A DNA stretch of 33,625 nt. Origin: Cognatilysobacter lacus. GTDB taxonomy: Bacteria > Pseudomonadota > Gammaproteobacteria > Xanthomonadales > Xanthomonadaceae. This document shows positions 1 through 9,500 of this stretch, piece after piece. Made by a program: the position numbers and the translations under genes. Where the stretch lies: positions 1-33,625 of the forward strand of contig NZ_VTRV01000010.1 in NCBI RefSeq assembly GCF_008274655.1, in the 5' to 3' direction. The notes beneath the pieces are model-generated. The model ran no database searches, was not told where the DNA came from, and was given only the letters and a program-made list of their open reading frames with translations. The number at the start of each line of letters is the position of its first letter. Positions within the stretch are counted from its first letter, which is position 1.

Positions 1-1
1 G

Positions 2-691
2 CCGTCGGTTACCGCGTCCTCGCAAGCAAGCGCGGCGCCTCGTGCGTCGGCCGCGGGTACCGCAGCGTCGGCCGCTGCAGGGCCCGCCTCTGCGACGCCG
101 AGCACCGGCATCGGCATCGGACCCAAGGCGGCGCCGTCCCCGGGTTCCTGGGCGACGCCCAAGCGCGGCGACGACTGGGGCATGTCGACGCGGGACCACC
201 CCGGCAACGGCGTCTTCGATCGCGACGGCAGACCCAACGTCGGCACAGGGCCCGGCTCGGCGTCGGCGGGCTACCCGCCCGGCATGATCACCGACGAGAT
301 CAAGGACCTCGACCGTGCGGGCACGTGGCTCAAGCGCAAGCCGTCGCCGTACGAACCCACGCGCTGGGATCGCCTGTGGAAGCCCAACCAGACGCTGCTC
401 AAGGACTGGGTGGACAACGGCGTCAAACAGGTTGGCATCCCGATCCCCGGCACCAACAAACGCATCGTCTGCGTGATTTCGATCCTGCAGCTCGGCGGCG
501 GCTGCGACATCAGCGATCCCGACCTCAACGAGCAGCCGGCGCGCGCGCGCCCGTCGCCGCCGGTGCCGTTCAAACCGGGACTGCAGGAAGGCAATGGCGC
601 GACATGGGACAAGGACGGCAAGGCTCCGCCGCCGCCCAAGTTGCCCGGGATGTTCGCGCCGCCGAAATCGGGGACGGCGACCGGCGGTTGA
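2..691 (+). CDS. C-terminal part of a Pro/Ala-rich protein, function unknown (5' truncated by window)
   Basis: An open frame enters at the left edge without a start and ends at TGA 689-691, giving about 229 visible residues. The first 60 or so are Ala/Ser/Pro/Gly low complexity. A more structured part of about 110 residues follows, containing YEPTRWDRLWKPNQTLL and a hydrophobic stretch with two cysteines (KRIVCVISILQLGGGCDI). The tail is again Pro-rich. The ATG at 182 is internal, since the frame stays open upstream with the same composition. I do not recognise a catalytic domain. The layout resembles the C-terminus of large envelope proteins annotated as 'transmembrane repetitive protein' in Xanthomonadaceae, but that is a weak recollection and not a demonstrated match. 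A bidirectional terminator follows at 872-898. Confidence 0.6.
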   Translation, partial: PSVTASSQASAAPRASAAGTAASAAAGPASATPSTGIGIGPKAAPSPGSWATPKRGDDWGMSTRDHPGNGVFDRDGRPNVGTGPGSASAGYPPGMITDEIKDLDRAGTWLKRKPSPYEPTRWDRLWKPNQTLLKDWVDNGVKQVGIPIPGTNKRIVCVISILQLGGGCDISDPDLNEQPARARPSPPVPFKPGLQEGNGATWDKDGKAPPPPKLPGMFAPPKSGTATGG

Positions 692-871
692 CCGTCGGGG
701 AACGCGCGATCGACGTACGCGCGTGGTCGACTAACGCTGGCAGGCCGCGAGGGAGCGGCTGCTGGCGCGCGACGGTTGCAGCGTCGGCCCGACCCAACGG
801 ACCCAACCGACCAACCGCCGGGTGCGGCTACGTCTGCCCGCCCCGAGATGCATTTGTCGCTCGCCCAAATG

Positions 872-898
872 AAAACGGCCCGCAAGGCGGGCCGTTTT
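872..898. terminator. Bidirectional intrinsic terminator between convergent genes
   Basis: A perfect 12-bp inverted repeat, AAAACGGCCCGC (872-883) and GCGGGCCGTTTT (887-898), with a 3-nt loop. The A-run and T-run at the two ends make it work in both directions. It lies between the plus-strand gene ending at 691 and the minus-strand cytochrome gene ending at 916. The 180 bases between 692 and 871 show no other feature. Confidence 0.85.
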
Positions 899-915
899 CG
901 ATCACGCGACCGGAC

Positions 916-1353
916 CTACTTCGACCCGTCGTGCTCGCTCAGGTCGTAGACCTTCTGCGGCCGCGACGCCATGTAGGCGGCGAGGTTCGCGATGTCCTGG
1001 TCCTTGAGGTTCTTGGCCTGTGCCGCCATCAACGGGTTCTGGCGACGTCCGTCGCGATACATCTCGAGCGCGGAGGCGATGTAGTCGGCGTACTGGCCCG
1101 CGAGAACCGGATAACTGGGATCGATCGGAGCCGCGCCTTCCTTGCCGTGGCATTCGATGCAGGCCTGGCCGGTGCCGGCCTGCTTCGTGTTGGCGAATTT
1201 CTCGCCCGCAGCGACATCGCCGGCCGGGAGCCCGGCGGACGAATGCTCGGAGACCGGCGCTTCCTCCGCCTTGCCTTCGTCGGCCTTGGGTCCACATGCG
1301 GAGGCGAGCAGGGCGATGGCGAGGCCGCCCAGCAACAGTCGGGTGTTCGTCAT
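916..1353 (-). CDS. Monohaem c-type cytochrome, predicted lipoprotein
   Basis: 145 residues starting MTNTRLLLGGLAIALLASAC. The LASAC lipobox with Cys20 predicts a lipid-anchored periplasmic protein. A charged and Ala-rich linker (residues 21-45) leads to a class I cytochrome c fold: haem-binding CIECH at residues 65-69, and Met109 in NPLM as the likely sixth haem ligand. It is probably an electron carrier for a terminal oxidase or another periplasmic redox enzyme; the partner is not visible here. The start was chosen because the signal sequence begins there, 8 nt after the stop of the upstream cytochrome gene. An upstream in-frame extension only repeats that gene's antisense frame. The two genes are almost certainly one operon. 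The family is secure, the partner unknown. Confidence 0.9.
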   Translation of the reverse strand: MTNTRLLLGGLAIALLASACGPKADEGKAEEAPVSEHSSAGLPAGDVAAGEKFANTKQAGTGQACIECHGKEGAAPIDPSYPVLAGQYADYIASALEMYRDGRRQNPLMAAQAKNLKDQDIANLAAYMASRPQKVYDLSEHDGSK

Positions 1354-1361
1354 GGTCGGGC

Positions 1362-1739
1362 TCACTTCAGGGTCGCGAGGTAGGCGGCAATGTCGGCGAT
1401 GTCCTGCGGCGAGAAGCTTTGCGCCTGCGCCTGCATGGTCGGATGCTTGCGGGTGCCTTCGCGATAGCCCGTCAGTGCGTTGATCAGGTACTGCTCGTTC
1501 TGGCCGGCCAGCCGCGGCACGTGGTAGTTCGGGTACGCATTCCGGTAGCCCGTCACGCCGTGGCAGCCCTTGCACGTAAAGGTGAGTTCGTGGCCGCGCT
1601 CGGCGTTGCCCTTCACGGTCGTCGCAGCTTGGGCCGTCGCGGCCGCGGGGGCGGGGGCGGAGGCCCCGGGTTGCTGCGCCTGCGCGCTCGTGGCGAGCAG
1701 TGTGAAGACGGCGAGGGCGGCGATTCTCAGCGGTCGCAT
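1362..1739 (-). CDS. Monohaem class I c-type cytochrome, exported and soluble
   Basis: 125 residues. A Sec signal peptide (MRPLRIAALAVFTLLATSAQA, cleavage about residue 21) and an Ala/Pro-rich linker lead to a cytochrome domain with CKGCH at residues 56-60 and Met102 (HPTMQAQAQ) as the probable axial ligand. PRLAGQNEQYLINAL and PQDIADIAAYLATLK are typical of the cytochrome c4/c553 group. It is the first gene of a two-cytochrome operon; the second encodes a related domain with a lipid anchor. The start at 1739 was preferred over an upstream in-frame ATG at 1859 because the signal peptide begins there and the upstream 40 residues look untranslated. Family assignment is firm; the physiological role, for example feeding a cbb3- or aa3-type oxidase, is inferred. 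Confidence 0.9.
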   Translation of the reverse strand: MRPLRIAALAVFTLLATSAQAQQPGASAPAPAAATAQAATTVKGNAERGHELTFTCKGCHGVTGYRNAYPNYHVPRLAGQNEQYLINALTGYREGTRKHPTMQAQAQSFSPQDIADIAAYLATLK

Positions 1740-1805
1740 GGTCAAATCCGCGGTTCTCGTGCTGGCGGTGGGATGCGACGCAGGGCGCGTTCGCACAAGC
1801 GGCCG

Positions 1806-1811
1806 AGTATA
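1806..1811 (-). promoter_or_regulatory. Candidate -10 element for the cytochrome operon
   Basis: On the minus strand TATACT (five of six bases of the consensus) lies 67 nt upstream of the cytochrome start at 1739. No convincing -35 is seen at 16-18 nt; the best is a TTCGTC. The rest of the 239-nt divergent gap 1740-1978 shows no clear site for the plus-strand efflux operon apart from its ribosome binding site. Confidence 0.3.
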
Positions 1812-1978
1812 GCCTGCAGCCCGGGATTGGACGAACGGCGCACCACACGCGACCCGCACGCCAGCCGTGTCTTCGGCACCCGTGACCTTCGGCGCATGGG
1901 CTTCGTGAACATGGGTGATATACCTATGTACAACACCGGCTGACCGCCGCTCTTTCCATCGCTTCGAAGGACATTCCG

Positions 1979-3088
1979 ATGCGTACCGCTTCTACCTCGC
2001 GCGCTGCTGCGCGCCTCCCCCTCGTGCTGCTGGGCTGCCTTGCGCTCGTGGCCTGCAAGGGCCCCAAGCCCGGGGACGCGGAGGCCAAGGAGTCGAAGGC
2101 ACCCGAGGCTGTCCCTGTCGAGGTCGCGCTGGTCACCACGCGGCCGATCGCCGCCAGCTACACCGGTACCGCGCCGCTGGAGCCGCGCAGCGAAGCGCAG
2201 GTGATCGCCAAGACCTCCGGCGTCGCACTGCAGGTGTTCGCCGAGGAGGGGCAGGTGGTGCGCGCCGGTCAGACGCTGGTGCGCCTCGACGCCGCGCGCT
2301 CGGCGCTCCAGGCCGCGCAGAGCTCGGCACAGATGCGCAAGCTGCAGGCGAACTTCGCGCGGTCGCAGCAGCTGGCAGCGCAGAAGCTCGTCAGTGCCAG
2401 CGACAACGACCAGCTGCGCTACGACCTGGAGAACGCGCGCGCCGCGAATCGACTGGCGAACCTCGAGCTTTCCTACGCGAACGTCGCCGCACCAATTTCG
2501 GGAGTGATCGCGCAACGTTCGATCAAGCCCGGCAACTTCGTGCAGATCAACACGCCCATCTTCCGCATCGTCGACACGTCGCGGCTTGAGGCGGTGCTGA
2601 ACGTGCCGGAGCGCGAGATCGCGACGTTGAAGCGTGGGCAGCCGGTCAACCTGGAGGTGGACGCGCTGCCCGGTCGTACCTTCACCGGCACCGTGGATCG
2701 CGTCGCGCCCGTCGTCGACTCCGGCAGCGGCACGTTCCGGGTCATCTGCGCGTTCCCTGGCGGTGGGCTGCTGCAGCCCGGCATGTTCGGCCGCCTGCGC
2801 ATCGACTACGACAGCCGCGCCGACGCACTCGTCGTGCCGCGCGCCGCGCTGCTGGAAGACGAGAACGATCCCGCGGTCTATGTCGTGCGCAACGGCAAGG
2901 CGATCCGGGTGCCGGTGAAGCTCGGCTACAGCGAAGGCGGATTCACGGAAGTTCGGCAGGGCCTGAGGAATGGTGAGCAGGTCGTGGTCGCCGGCAAGAC
3001 CGCGCTGCGCGAAGGCAGCGACGTGCAGGTGCTGGGCGACAAGAAGGCACCTCGCGTCGCGCCTGCCGCCCCGGTCGCAGCGCGCTGA
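1979..3088 (+). CDS. RND efflux periplasmic adaptor (membrane fusion protein), lipoprotein
   Basis: 369 residues. The signal peptide ends in LALVAC, predicting lipidation at Cys26 and anchoring to the inner membrane like AcrA/MexA. Next come a barrel-sandwich (lipoyl-like) half containing EEGQVVRAGQTLVRLDA, a short alpha-hairpin (about residues 100-165), the second lipoyl half (APISGVIAQRSIKPGNFV), a beta-barrel domain and a membrane-proximal domain ending in GLRNGEQVVVAGKTAL. GAAGGA at 1966-1971 is a good ribosome binding site 7 nt before ATG. It is the first gene of a three-gene operon with two permeases downstream, so it should link them to an outer-membrane channel, whose gene is not present. 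The short hairpin suggests contact with the channel tip rather than long coiled coils. Substrate unknown. Confidence 0.92.
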   Translation: MRTASTSRAAARLPLVLLGCLALVACKGPKPGDAEAKESKAPEAVPVEVALVTTRPIAASYTGTAPLEPRSEAQVIAKTSGVALQVFAEEGQVVRAGQTLVRLDAARSALQAAQSSAQMRKLQANFARSQQLAAQKLVSASDNDQLRYDLENARAANRLANLELSYANVAAPISGVIAQRSIKPGNFVQINTPIFRIVDTSRLEAVLNVPEREIATLKRGQPVNLEVDALPGRTFTGTVDRVAPVVDSGSGTFRVICAFPGGGLLQPGMFGRLRIDYDSRADALVVPRAALLEDENDPAVYVVRNGKAIRVPVKLGYSEGGFTEVRQGLRNGEQVVVAGKTALREGSDVQVLGDKKAPRVAPAAPVAAR

Positions 3089-3100
3089 CCGGGGGCCGCC

Positions 3101-6100
3101 ATGTCCAATCCTCCCAGCGATCGTCCCGATGGCACGCCCGCGCGCGGCGGCGTCGTTGAATTCGCCACGCGCCGTCGCGTCACGGTCGCGATGGTCACGC
3201 TCACGTTCCTGCTTTTCGGTTTCATCGCACTGAGCGAGCTGAAGGTCAACCTTCTGCCGGACCTCAGCTATCCCACGCTGACGGTGCGCACCGAATACGC
3301 CGGCGCGGCGCCGTCGGAAGTCGAAACGCTTATTTCGGAGCCGGTCGAGGAAGCGGTCGGCGTGGTCAAGAACCTGCGCAAGCTGCGCTCGGTTTCGCGC
3401 ACCGGTCAGAGCGATGTCGTGCTCGAGTTCGCCTGGGGTACGAACATGGACCAGGCCGGCATCGAGGTGCGCGACAAGATGGAGTCGCTGCAGCTGCCGC
3501 AGGAGGCCAAGCCGCCGATCCTGCTGCGGTTCAATCCGTCGACCGAACCGGTAATGCGCCTGGCGCTTGCGGCGAAGGACGCCGAGGGACGCGAGGCGAT
3601 CCGGCGCCTGACGGAGTTGCGACGCTATGCCGACGACGACCTGAAGAAGAAGCTCGAACCCGTTGATGGCGTCGCAGCGGTGAAGGTGGGCGGCGGCCTC
3701 GAGGACGAGGTGCAGGTCGAGATCGACCAGCAGAAGCTGGCGCAGCTCGGCCTGTCGATCGACACCGTGATCCAGCGCCTCGGCCAGGAAAACGTCAACG
3801 TCTCCGGCGGGCGACTGGAAGAGGGCACGCAGCGTTATCTCGTGCGCACCGTCAACCAGTTCACCAGCCTGCAGGAAATGCGCGACATGCTGGTCACCAC
3901 GCAGAGCGCCGGGGGTGGCGCGCAGCAGTCGGCGGCCGAGCAGATGGCGCGCGTGGCCGCGGCAAGTGGCGATGCGAACTCCATGGCGGCCGCCGCATCG
4001 CTGCAGGGCAGTTCCGGATCTCAGGCGCCTGCCAATGGCATGCCCGTTCGGCTGAGCGACATCGCGACCGTGCGGCAGGGCTTCAAGGAGCGCGAGGCGA
4101 TCATCCGGCTCGGCGGCCGCGAAGCCGTGGAGCTGGCGATCTACAAGGAAGGCGACGCCAACACCGTGTCGACGGCCGATGCCATCGACGCGAAGCTCAA
4201 GTCCATCCGCGAACAGCTGCCCAAGGACGTCGACCTCACGGTCATCGACGACCAGTCGCAGTTCGTGCGCCACGCCATCAGCGACGTGAAACTCGACGCC
4301 ATCATCGGTGGCGCGCTCGCTGTCCTGATCATCTTCCTGTTCCTGCGCGACGGCTGGAGCACGTTCGTGATCGCGCTGTCGTTGCCGGTGTCGATCATCG
4401 CGACCTTCTTTTTCATGGGCCGACTGGGGCTGAGCCTCAACGTGATGTCGCTGGGCGGCCTGGCGCTGGCCACGGGCCTTGTCGTCGACGACTCCATCGT
4501 CGTGCTCGAGTCGATCGCCAAGGCGCGCGAGCGCGGGCTCGGCATCCTGCAGGCGGCCGTGACCGGCACGCGCGAGGTGAGCATGGCGGTAGTTGCATCG
4601 ACGCTGACCACGATCGCCGTGTTCCTTCCGCTGGTGTTCGTGCAGGGCATCGCCGGCCAGCTGTTCCGCGACCAGGCGCTCACCGTGGCGATCGCGATCG
4701 CGATTTCGCTGGTGGTGTCGATGACGCTCATCCCGATGCTCAGCGCGCTGAAGGACCGCAAGCAGGAGCATTTCCCCGAGGAGCCCGCGTACGAGCACGC
4801 GCCGGTGACCGGCTGGCGGCGGCCGTTCGCAGCCGCGCGCCACGGCCTCGCAATCGCGATCGGCTTCTGCTTCTTCTGGCTTGCACGCGGCGTGGTTGCC
4901 GCCGGCCGCGGCACGTCGCGCGTGGTCGGTCCAGTGATGCGCAAGGCGAGCGATCTCGCGATGCGCCCGTACGGCCGCGCCGAGCGCGCCTACCTGCGCA
5001 TCCTGCCGGCAGCGCTGGACAGGCCGCTGCTGGTCATTGGTTGTGCGACGGTCGCGTTCGCCCTGACGTTGGCGGCCGTCCCGTTGCTGGGCGCCGACCT
5101 GATCCCGCAATTGGCGCAGGACCGCTTCGAGATGACGGTGAAGCTGCCGCCCGGCACGCCGCTGGCGGAGACCGACCAGGTGGTGCGCCGCCTGCAGCGC
5201 GAGCACGCGGGCGACGCCGGCATTCGCACCATCTTCGGTGTCAGCGGCAGCGGCACGCGGCTGGATGCCAGCCCGACCGAGAGCGGCGAGAACATCGGCA
5301 AGCTCACCGTGGTCATGGCCAACGGCGGCAGCCGCGAACTGGAAGCGAGCGAGACGCAGAAACTGCGTGCGTCGATGGCCTCCGAAAGCAGCGCACAGGT
5401 CGATTTCCGTCGGCCGCAGCTCTTCAGCTTCTCCACGCCGCTGGAGGTCGAGCTGCGCGGGCAGGACCTCGAAGGCATTCGCGTTGCCGGCGAACGGCTC
5501 GCTAAGCTTCTACGGGCCAATCCGCACTACACGGACGTCAAGTCGACCGTCGAGCAGGGCTTTCCCGAGATCCAGATCCGCTTCGACCAGGCGCGCGCGG
5601 GTGCGCTGGGCCTGACGACGCGCCAGATCGCGGACGCCGTGGTGAACAAGGTGCGTGGCGACGTCGCCACGCGCTACAGCTTCCGCGACCGCAAGATCGA
5701 CGTGCTGGTGCGTGCGAACGCAAACGATCGCGCCACCGTGGACAACATCCGCCACCTGATCGTGAATCCCGGCAACGGGCGCGCGCCGGTGACGCTCGAT
5801 TCGGTCGCCGACGTCATCTCGACGGTCGGCCCGAGCGAGATCCATCGCGCCGACCAGGTGCGCGTGGCGATCGTGTCCTCGAACCTGCATGACATCGACC
5901 TCGGCGGCGCGATCGCCGAGGTGCGCGACATGGCGGCGAAGAATCCGCTGGGCCCCGACATCGGCATGCACATCGGCGGGCAGGGCGAGGAACTCGCGGA
6001 CTCGGTCAAATCGCTGCTGTTCGCCTTCGGCCTGGCGATCTTCCTGGTCTACCTGGTGATGGCTTCGCAGTTCGAATCGCTGCTGCATCCGTTCGTCATC

Positions 6101-6574
6101 CTGTTCACCATTCCGCTCGCGCTTGTGGGTGCGGTGCTCGCGTTGCTGATGACGCGCTCGCCGGTGTCGGTCGTGGTGTTCATCGGGCTGATCCTGCTGG
6201 TGGGCCTGGTGGTAAAGAACGCGATCATCCTCATCGACAAGGTCAACCAGCTGCGCGAGGCCGGCGTGCCCAAGCGCCAAGCGCTGGCGGACGGCGCGCG
6301 GTCGCGACTGCGCCCGATCGTCATGACCACGCTGTGCACGCTGTTCGGCTTCCTCCCGCTGGCGCTCGCCTTCGGCGAAGGCGCCGAGGTGCGCTCGCCC
6401 ATGGCGATCACGGTGATGGGTGGCCTGCTGGTATCCACGCTGCTGACGCTGGTGGTGATCCCGGTGGTGTACGACCTGCTCGACCGTCGCCCGGACGAGT
6501 ATTACGTCCGCCGCGCGCGACGCATCGCCGAAACGTCGAGCGAGCTGGATGCGCTGGAGGCGCAGACCGCATGA
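3101..6574 (+). CDS. RND (HAE-type) efflux permease with two insertions
   Basis: 1157 residues, about 110 longer than AcrB/MexB. The family plan is visible: TM1 near residues 27-45, a first periplasmic loop, TM2-TM6, a second large loop and TM8-TM12. The proton-relay residues are present: the Asp pair 463-464 in LVVDDSIVVLE (TM4) and Lys1039 in LVVKNAIILID (TM10). The extra length comes from an Ala/Gln/Ser-rich stretch at about residues 266-312, just before PVRLSDIATV in the docking part, and from an enlarged TM6-TM7 cytoplasmic loop (about 551-637) that holds an extra hydrophobic segment (about 581-602). It starts 12 nt after the adaptor gene and shares ATGA with the next permease. It probably acts with that second permease, as MdtB does with MdtC (inference). 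Confidence 0.92.
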   Translation: MSNPPSDRPDGTPARGGVVEFATRRRVTVAMVTLTFLLFGFIALSELKVNLLPDLSYPTLTVRTEYAGAAPSEVETLISEPVEEAVGVVKNLRKLRSVSRTGQSDVVLEFAWGTNMDQAGIEVRDKMESLQLPQEAKPPILLRFNPSTEPVMRLALAAKDAEGREAIRRLTELRRYADDDLKKKLEPVDGVAAVKVGGGLEDEVQVEIDQQKLAQLGLSIDTVIQRLGQENVNVSGGRLEEGTQRYLVRTVNQFTSLQEMRDMLVTTQSAGGGAQQSAAEQMARVAAASGDANSMAAAASLQGSSGSQAPANGMPVRLSDIATVRQGFKEREAIIRLGGREAVELAIYKEGDANTVSTADAIDAKLKSIREQLPKDVDLTVIDDQSQFVRHAISDVKLDAIIGGALAVLIIFLFLRDGWSTFVIALSLPVSIIATFFFMGRLGLSLNVMSLGGLALATGLVVDDSIVVLESIAKARERGLGILQAAVTGTREVSMAVVASTLTTIAVFLPLVFVQGIAGQLFRDQALTVAIAIAISLVVSMTLIPMLSALKDRKQEHFPEEPAYEHAPVTGWRRPFAAARHGLAIAIGFCFFWLARGVVAAGRGTSRVVGPVMRKASDLAMRPYGRAERAYLRILPAALDRPLLVIGCATVAFALTLAAVPLLGADLIPQLAQDRFEMTVKLPPGTPLAETDQVVRRLQREHAGDAGIRTIFGVSGSGTRLDASPTESGENIGKLTVVMANGGSRELEASETQKLRASMASESSAQVDFRRPQLFSFSTPLEVELRGQDLEGIRVAGERLAKLLRANPHYTDVKSTVEQGFPEIQIRFDQARAGALGLTTRQIADAVVNKVRGDVATRYSFRDRKIDVLVRANANDRATVDNIRHLIVNPGNGRAPVTLDSVADVISTVGPSEIHRADQVRVAIVSSNLHDIDLGGAIAEVRDMAAKNPLGPDIGMHIGGQGEELADSVKSLLFAFGLAIFLVYLVMASQFESLLHPFVILFTIPLALVGAVLALLMTRSPVSVVVFIGLILLVGLVVKNAIILIDKVNQLREAGVPKRQALADGARSRLRPIVMTTLCTLFGFLPLALAFGEGAEVRSPMAITVMGGLLVSTLLTLVVIPVVYDLLDRRPDEYYVRRARRIAETSSELDALEAQTA

Positions 6575-9500
6575 GCATCGCCGAGCTCAGCATCCGCCGG
6601 CCCGTGACCGCGATCATGTTCTTCGTGACGCTTGTGGTGATCGGCCTGATCGCGTCGTTCCGCCTGCCGCTCGAGGCGTTCCCCTCGGTTTCGTTCCCGG
6701 TGGTGTTCGTGCAGTTGCCGTATGCGGGGTCTACGCCCGGCGAAGTCGAACGCACGGTATTGCGACCGGCCGAGGAAGCGCTGGCGACGATGACCGGCGT
6801 CAAGAGCATGCAGGGCACCGCACGCGCGGACGGCGCGACGGTGATTGTCATGTTCAAGGACTGGGAGCGCGACGTCGCGATCGCGGCATCCGAGGCGCGC
6901 GAACGCCTCGACGGCATCCGCGACCAGCTGCCCGACGAGATCCAGCGCGTGTTCGTTGGCAACTTCAGCACCAGCGACCAGCCGGTGCTGGCGGTGCGGC
7001 TGGCGAGCGCCACGATCAACCTCGCGAATTCCTACGAGCTGATCGATCGCGAACTCAAGCGCCGGATCGAACGCATCCCGGGCGTGGCGCGTGTCGAAGT
7101 GTCGGGTGCCGCGCCGAACGAGGTCGAGATCGCGGTGCTGCCCGATCGGCTCACCGCGCACGGCGTCAACCTCAATGATCTCGCCAAGCGCCTGCAATCG
7201 GCGAATTTCTCCATCTCCGCCGGTCAAATTACGGACGGCGGACGGCGCCTGCGCGTGCAGCCCGTCGGTGAACTTGACAGCCTGGACGAGCTTCGCAACC
7301 TGTCGATCAACGCCAGCGGGCTCCGGCTCGGCGACATCGCGGACGTGCGGCTCAAGCCGGCGCGCCTGGACATGGGGCGCAGGCTGGAGGGCCGGCCGGC
7401 GGTGGGACTCGACGTCTTCAAGGATCGCAACGCGAACCTCGTCGACGTCTCGAGCGCGACGCTCGCCGAACTCGACCGCATCCGCGAAGAACCGGCAATG
7501 CGCGGCATCCAGGCCAAGGTGATCAACAACCAGGGCGAAAGCGTCACCAGCTCGCTCACCGAACTGGCCGAGGCGGGCGCCATCGGCCTCGTACTGTCGA
7601 TCGCCGTGCTGTTCCTGTTCCTGCGCCACTGGCCGTCGACCATGATGGTCACGCTGGCGATACCGATCTGTTTCATCATGACGCTCGGCTTCATGTACTT
7701 CGCCGGCGTCACGCTCAACATCCTGTCGATGATGGGACTGCTGCTGGCAGTCGGCATGCTCGTCGACAACGCCGTCGTCGTGGTGGAGAGCATCTACCAG
7801 GAACGCGAGCGCAACCCGGGCAACCCGCGGCTGGCGTCCATCGTCGGCACCCGGCACGTGGCGATCGCGCTGTCGGCGGGCACGCTCTGCCACTGCATCG
7901 TGTTCGTCCCGAACCTGTTCGGCGAGCGCAACGTGCTGGCGATCTACCTGTCGCAGATCGCGATCACCATTTCGGTGTCGCTGCTGGCCTCGTGGCTGGT
8001 GGCGGTCAGCCTGATCCCGATGCTGTCCGCGCGGCTGAAGACGCCGCCAACCGTGGCGTCCCACCAGGGTTTCATCCACCGGCTGCAGCAACGCTACGCG
8101 ACGCTGCTGCGCTGGACGCTGGAGCATCGCGCGAAGAGCGTTCTCGCGATCCTGGTGATCGTGGCCGTCAGCGTGCTGCCGGTGAAGATGGTCAAGTACA
8201 ACATGTTCGGCGGCGACGACGGCGACGAAACCAATATCGACTACCAGCTCAACGGCAGTTACACGGTCGAGCAACTGTCGGCCGAGGTGCAGCACGTCGA
8301 GGATTTCCTCAACGCCAACCGCAAGCGCTTCCATATCGCACAGGTCTACTCGTACTTCAGCGAGCAGGGCGGCAGCGGTACGCGCGTCACGTTCGAGCCC
8401 GAGTACAAGGGCCGCATCAAACCGCTGGTGGACGACCTGAGCAAGGCGCTGCCGAAGCTGGCGAGGGCCAAGCTCGTCCTCGGCAACCAGGGTGACAACG
8501 GTGGCAGCGGGGCGCCGAAGAACGTGCAGGTCAGGCTCGTCGGCGATTCCACCTTCACGCTGAACGAGCTCGCGCGGGACATCCTGCCCGCGCTCGCTGC
8601 AAGGCGCGAACTGCGCGACGTCCGCATCGATGCCGGTGACCAGAACAGCGAACTGCAGGTGCGCGTCGACCGCGAACGTGCGGCGGCGTTCGGTTTCACG
8701 TCGCAGCAGGTGTCGTCGTTCGTGGGACTTGCGCTGCGCGGCGCCAAGCTCAAGGACTTCCGTCGCGGCGACACCGAGGTGCCGGTGTGGATGCGCTTCA
8801 AGGGTGCGGACAACTACGGTGCCGACGACCTGTCCGCATTCACGGTTAGATCGCCCGACGGCCGCCAGGTGCCGCTGCTGGCGATGGTCGACGTTTCTTA
8901 CAAGCCGACGTCGAGCCAGATCAGCCGCATCAGCCGACAGACCACGCTGACGATCGAAGCGATGCCCACCGGCAAGACCACGATGCCGGAGGCGCGCAAG
9001 GCGATCGAGGAGGCGATGAAGTCGATCGCATTCCCGGCGGGCTACAGCTTCACGTTCGATACGCCTCAGTTCATGGACGAGAGCGCGATGATGAAGCAGA
9101 TGGTCCTCAACCTCGTGATCGCGCTGGTGATGATCTACGTGGTGATGGCGTCGGTGTTCGAATCACTGCTGTTCCCGTCGGCGATCATGTCGGGCGTCGT
9201 CTTCTCGATGTTCGGCGTGTTCTGGCTGTTCTGGCTCACCGGCACCGAATTCAACATCATGGCCTTCATCGGCATCCTGGTCCTCATGGGGGTTGTGGTG
9301 AACAACGGCATCGTGATGATCGAGCACATCAACAACCTGCGGCGGCGCGGCCTCTCGCGCACCGATGCGCTGGTGGACGGTAGTCGGGAGCGATTGCGGC
9401 CGATCCTGATGACGATGGGCACCGCGATCCTGGCGATGGTGCCGATCGCGCTCTCGAAGGGCGGCAGCGGCAACGAGATCTCCTACTTCCCGATGGCGCG

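Noticed and set aside
1911-1930. AT-rich gatatacctatgtac as a promoter for the efflux operon
   Set aside because: TATACC and TATGTA are present, but no -35 at 15-19 nt was found on the plus strand.
1742-5206. A 1154-codon open frame on the minus strand opposite the adaptor and first RND permease
   Set aside because: It is the shadow of high-GC codon usage: rich in Arg, His, Asp and Gln, with no domain, and it covers two clearly homologous plus-strand genes.
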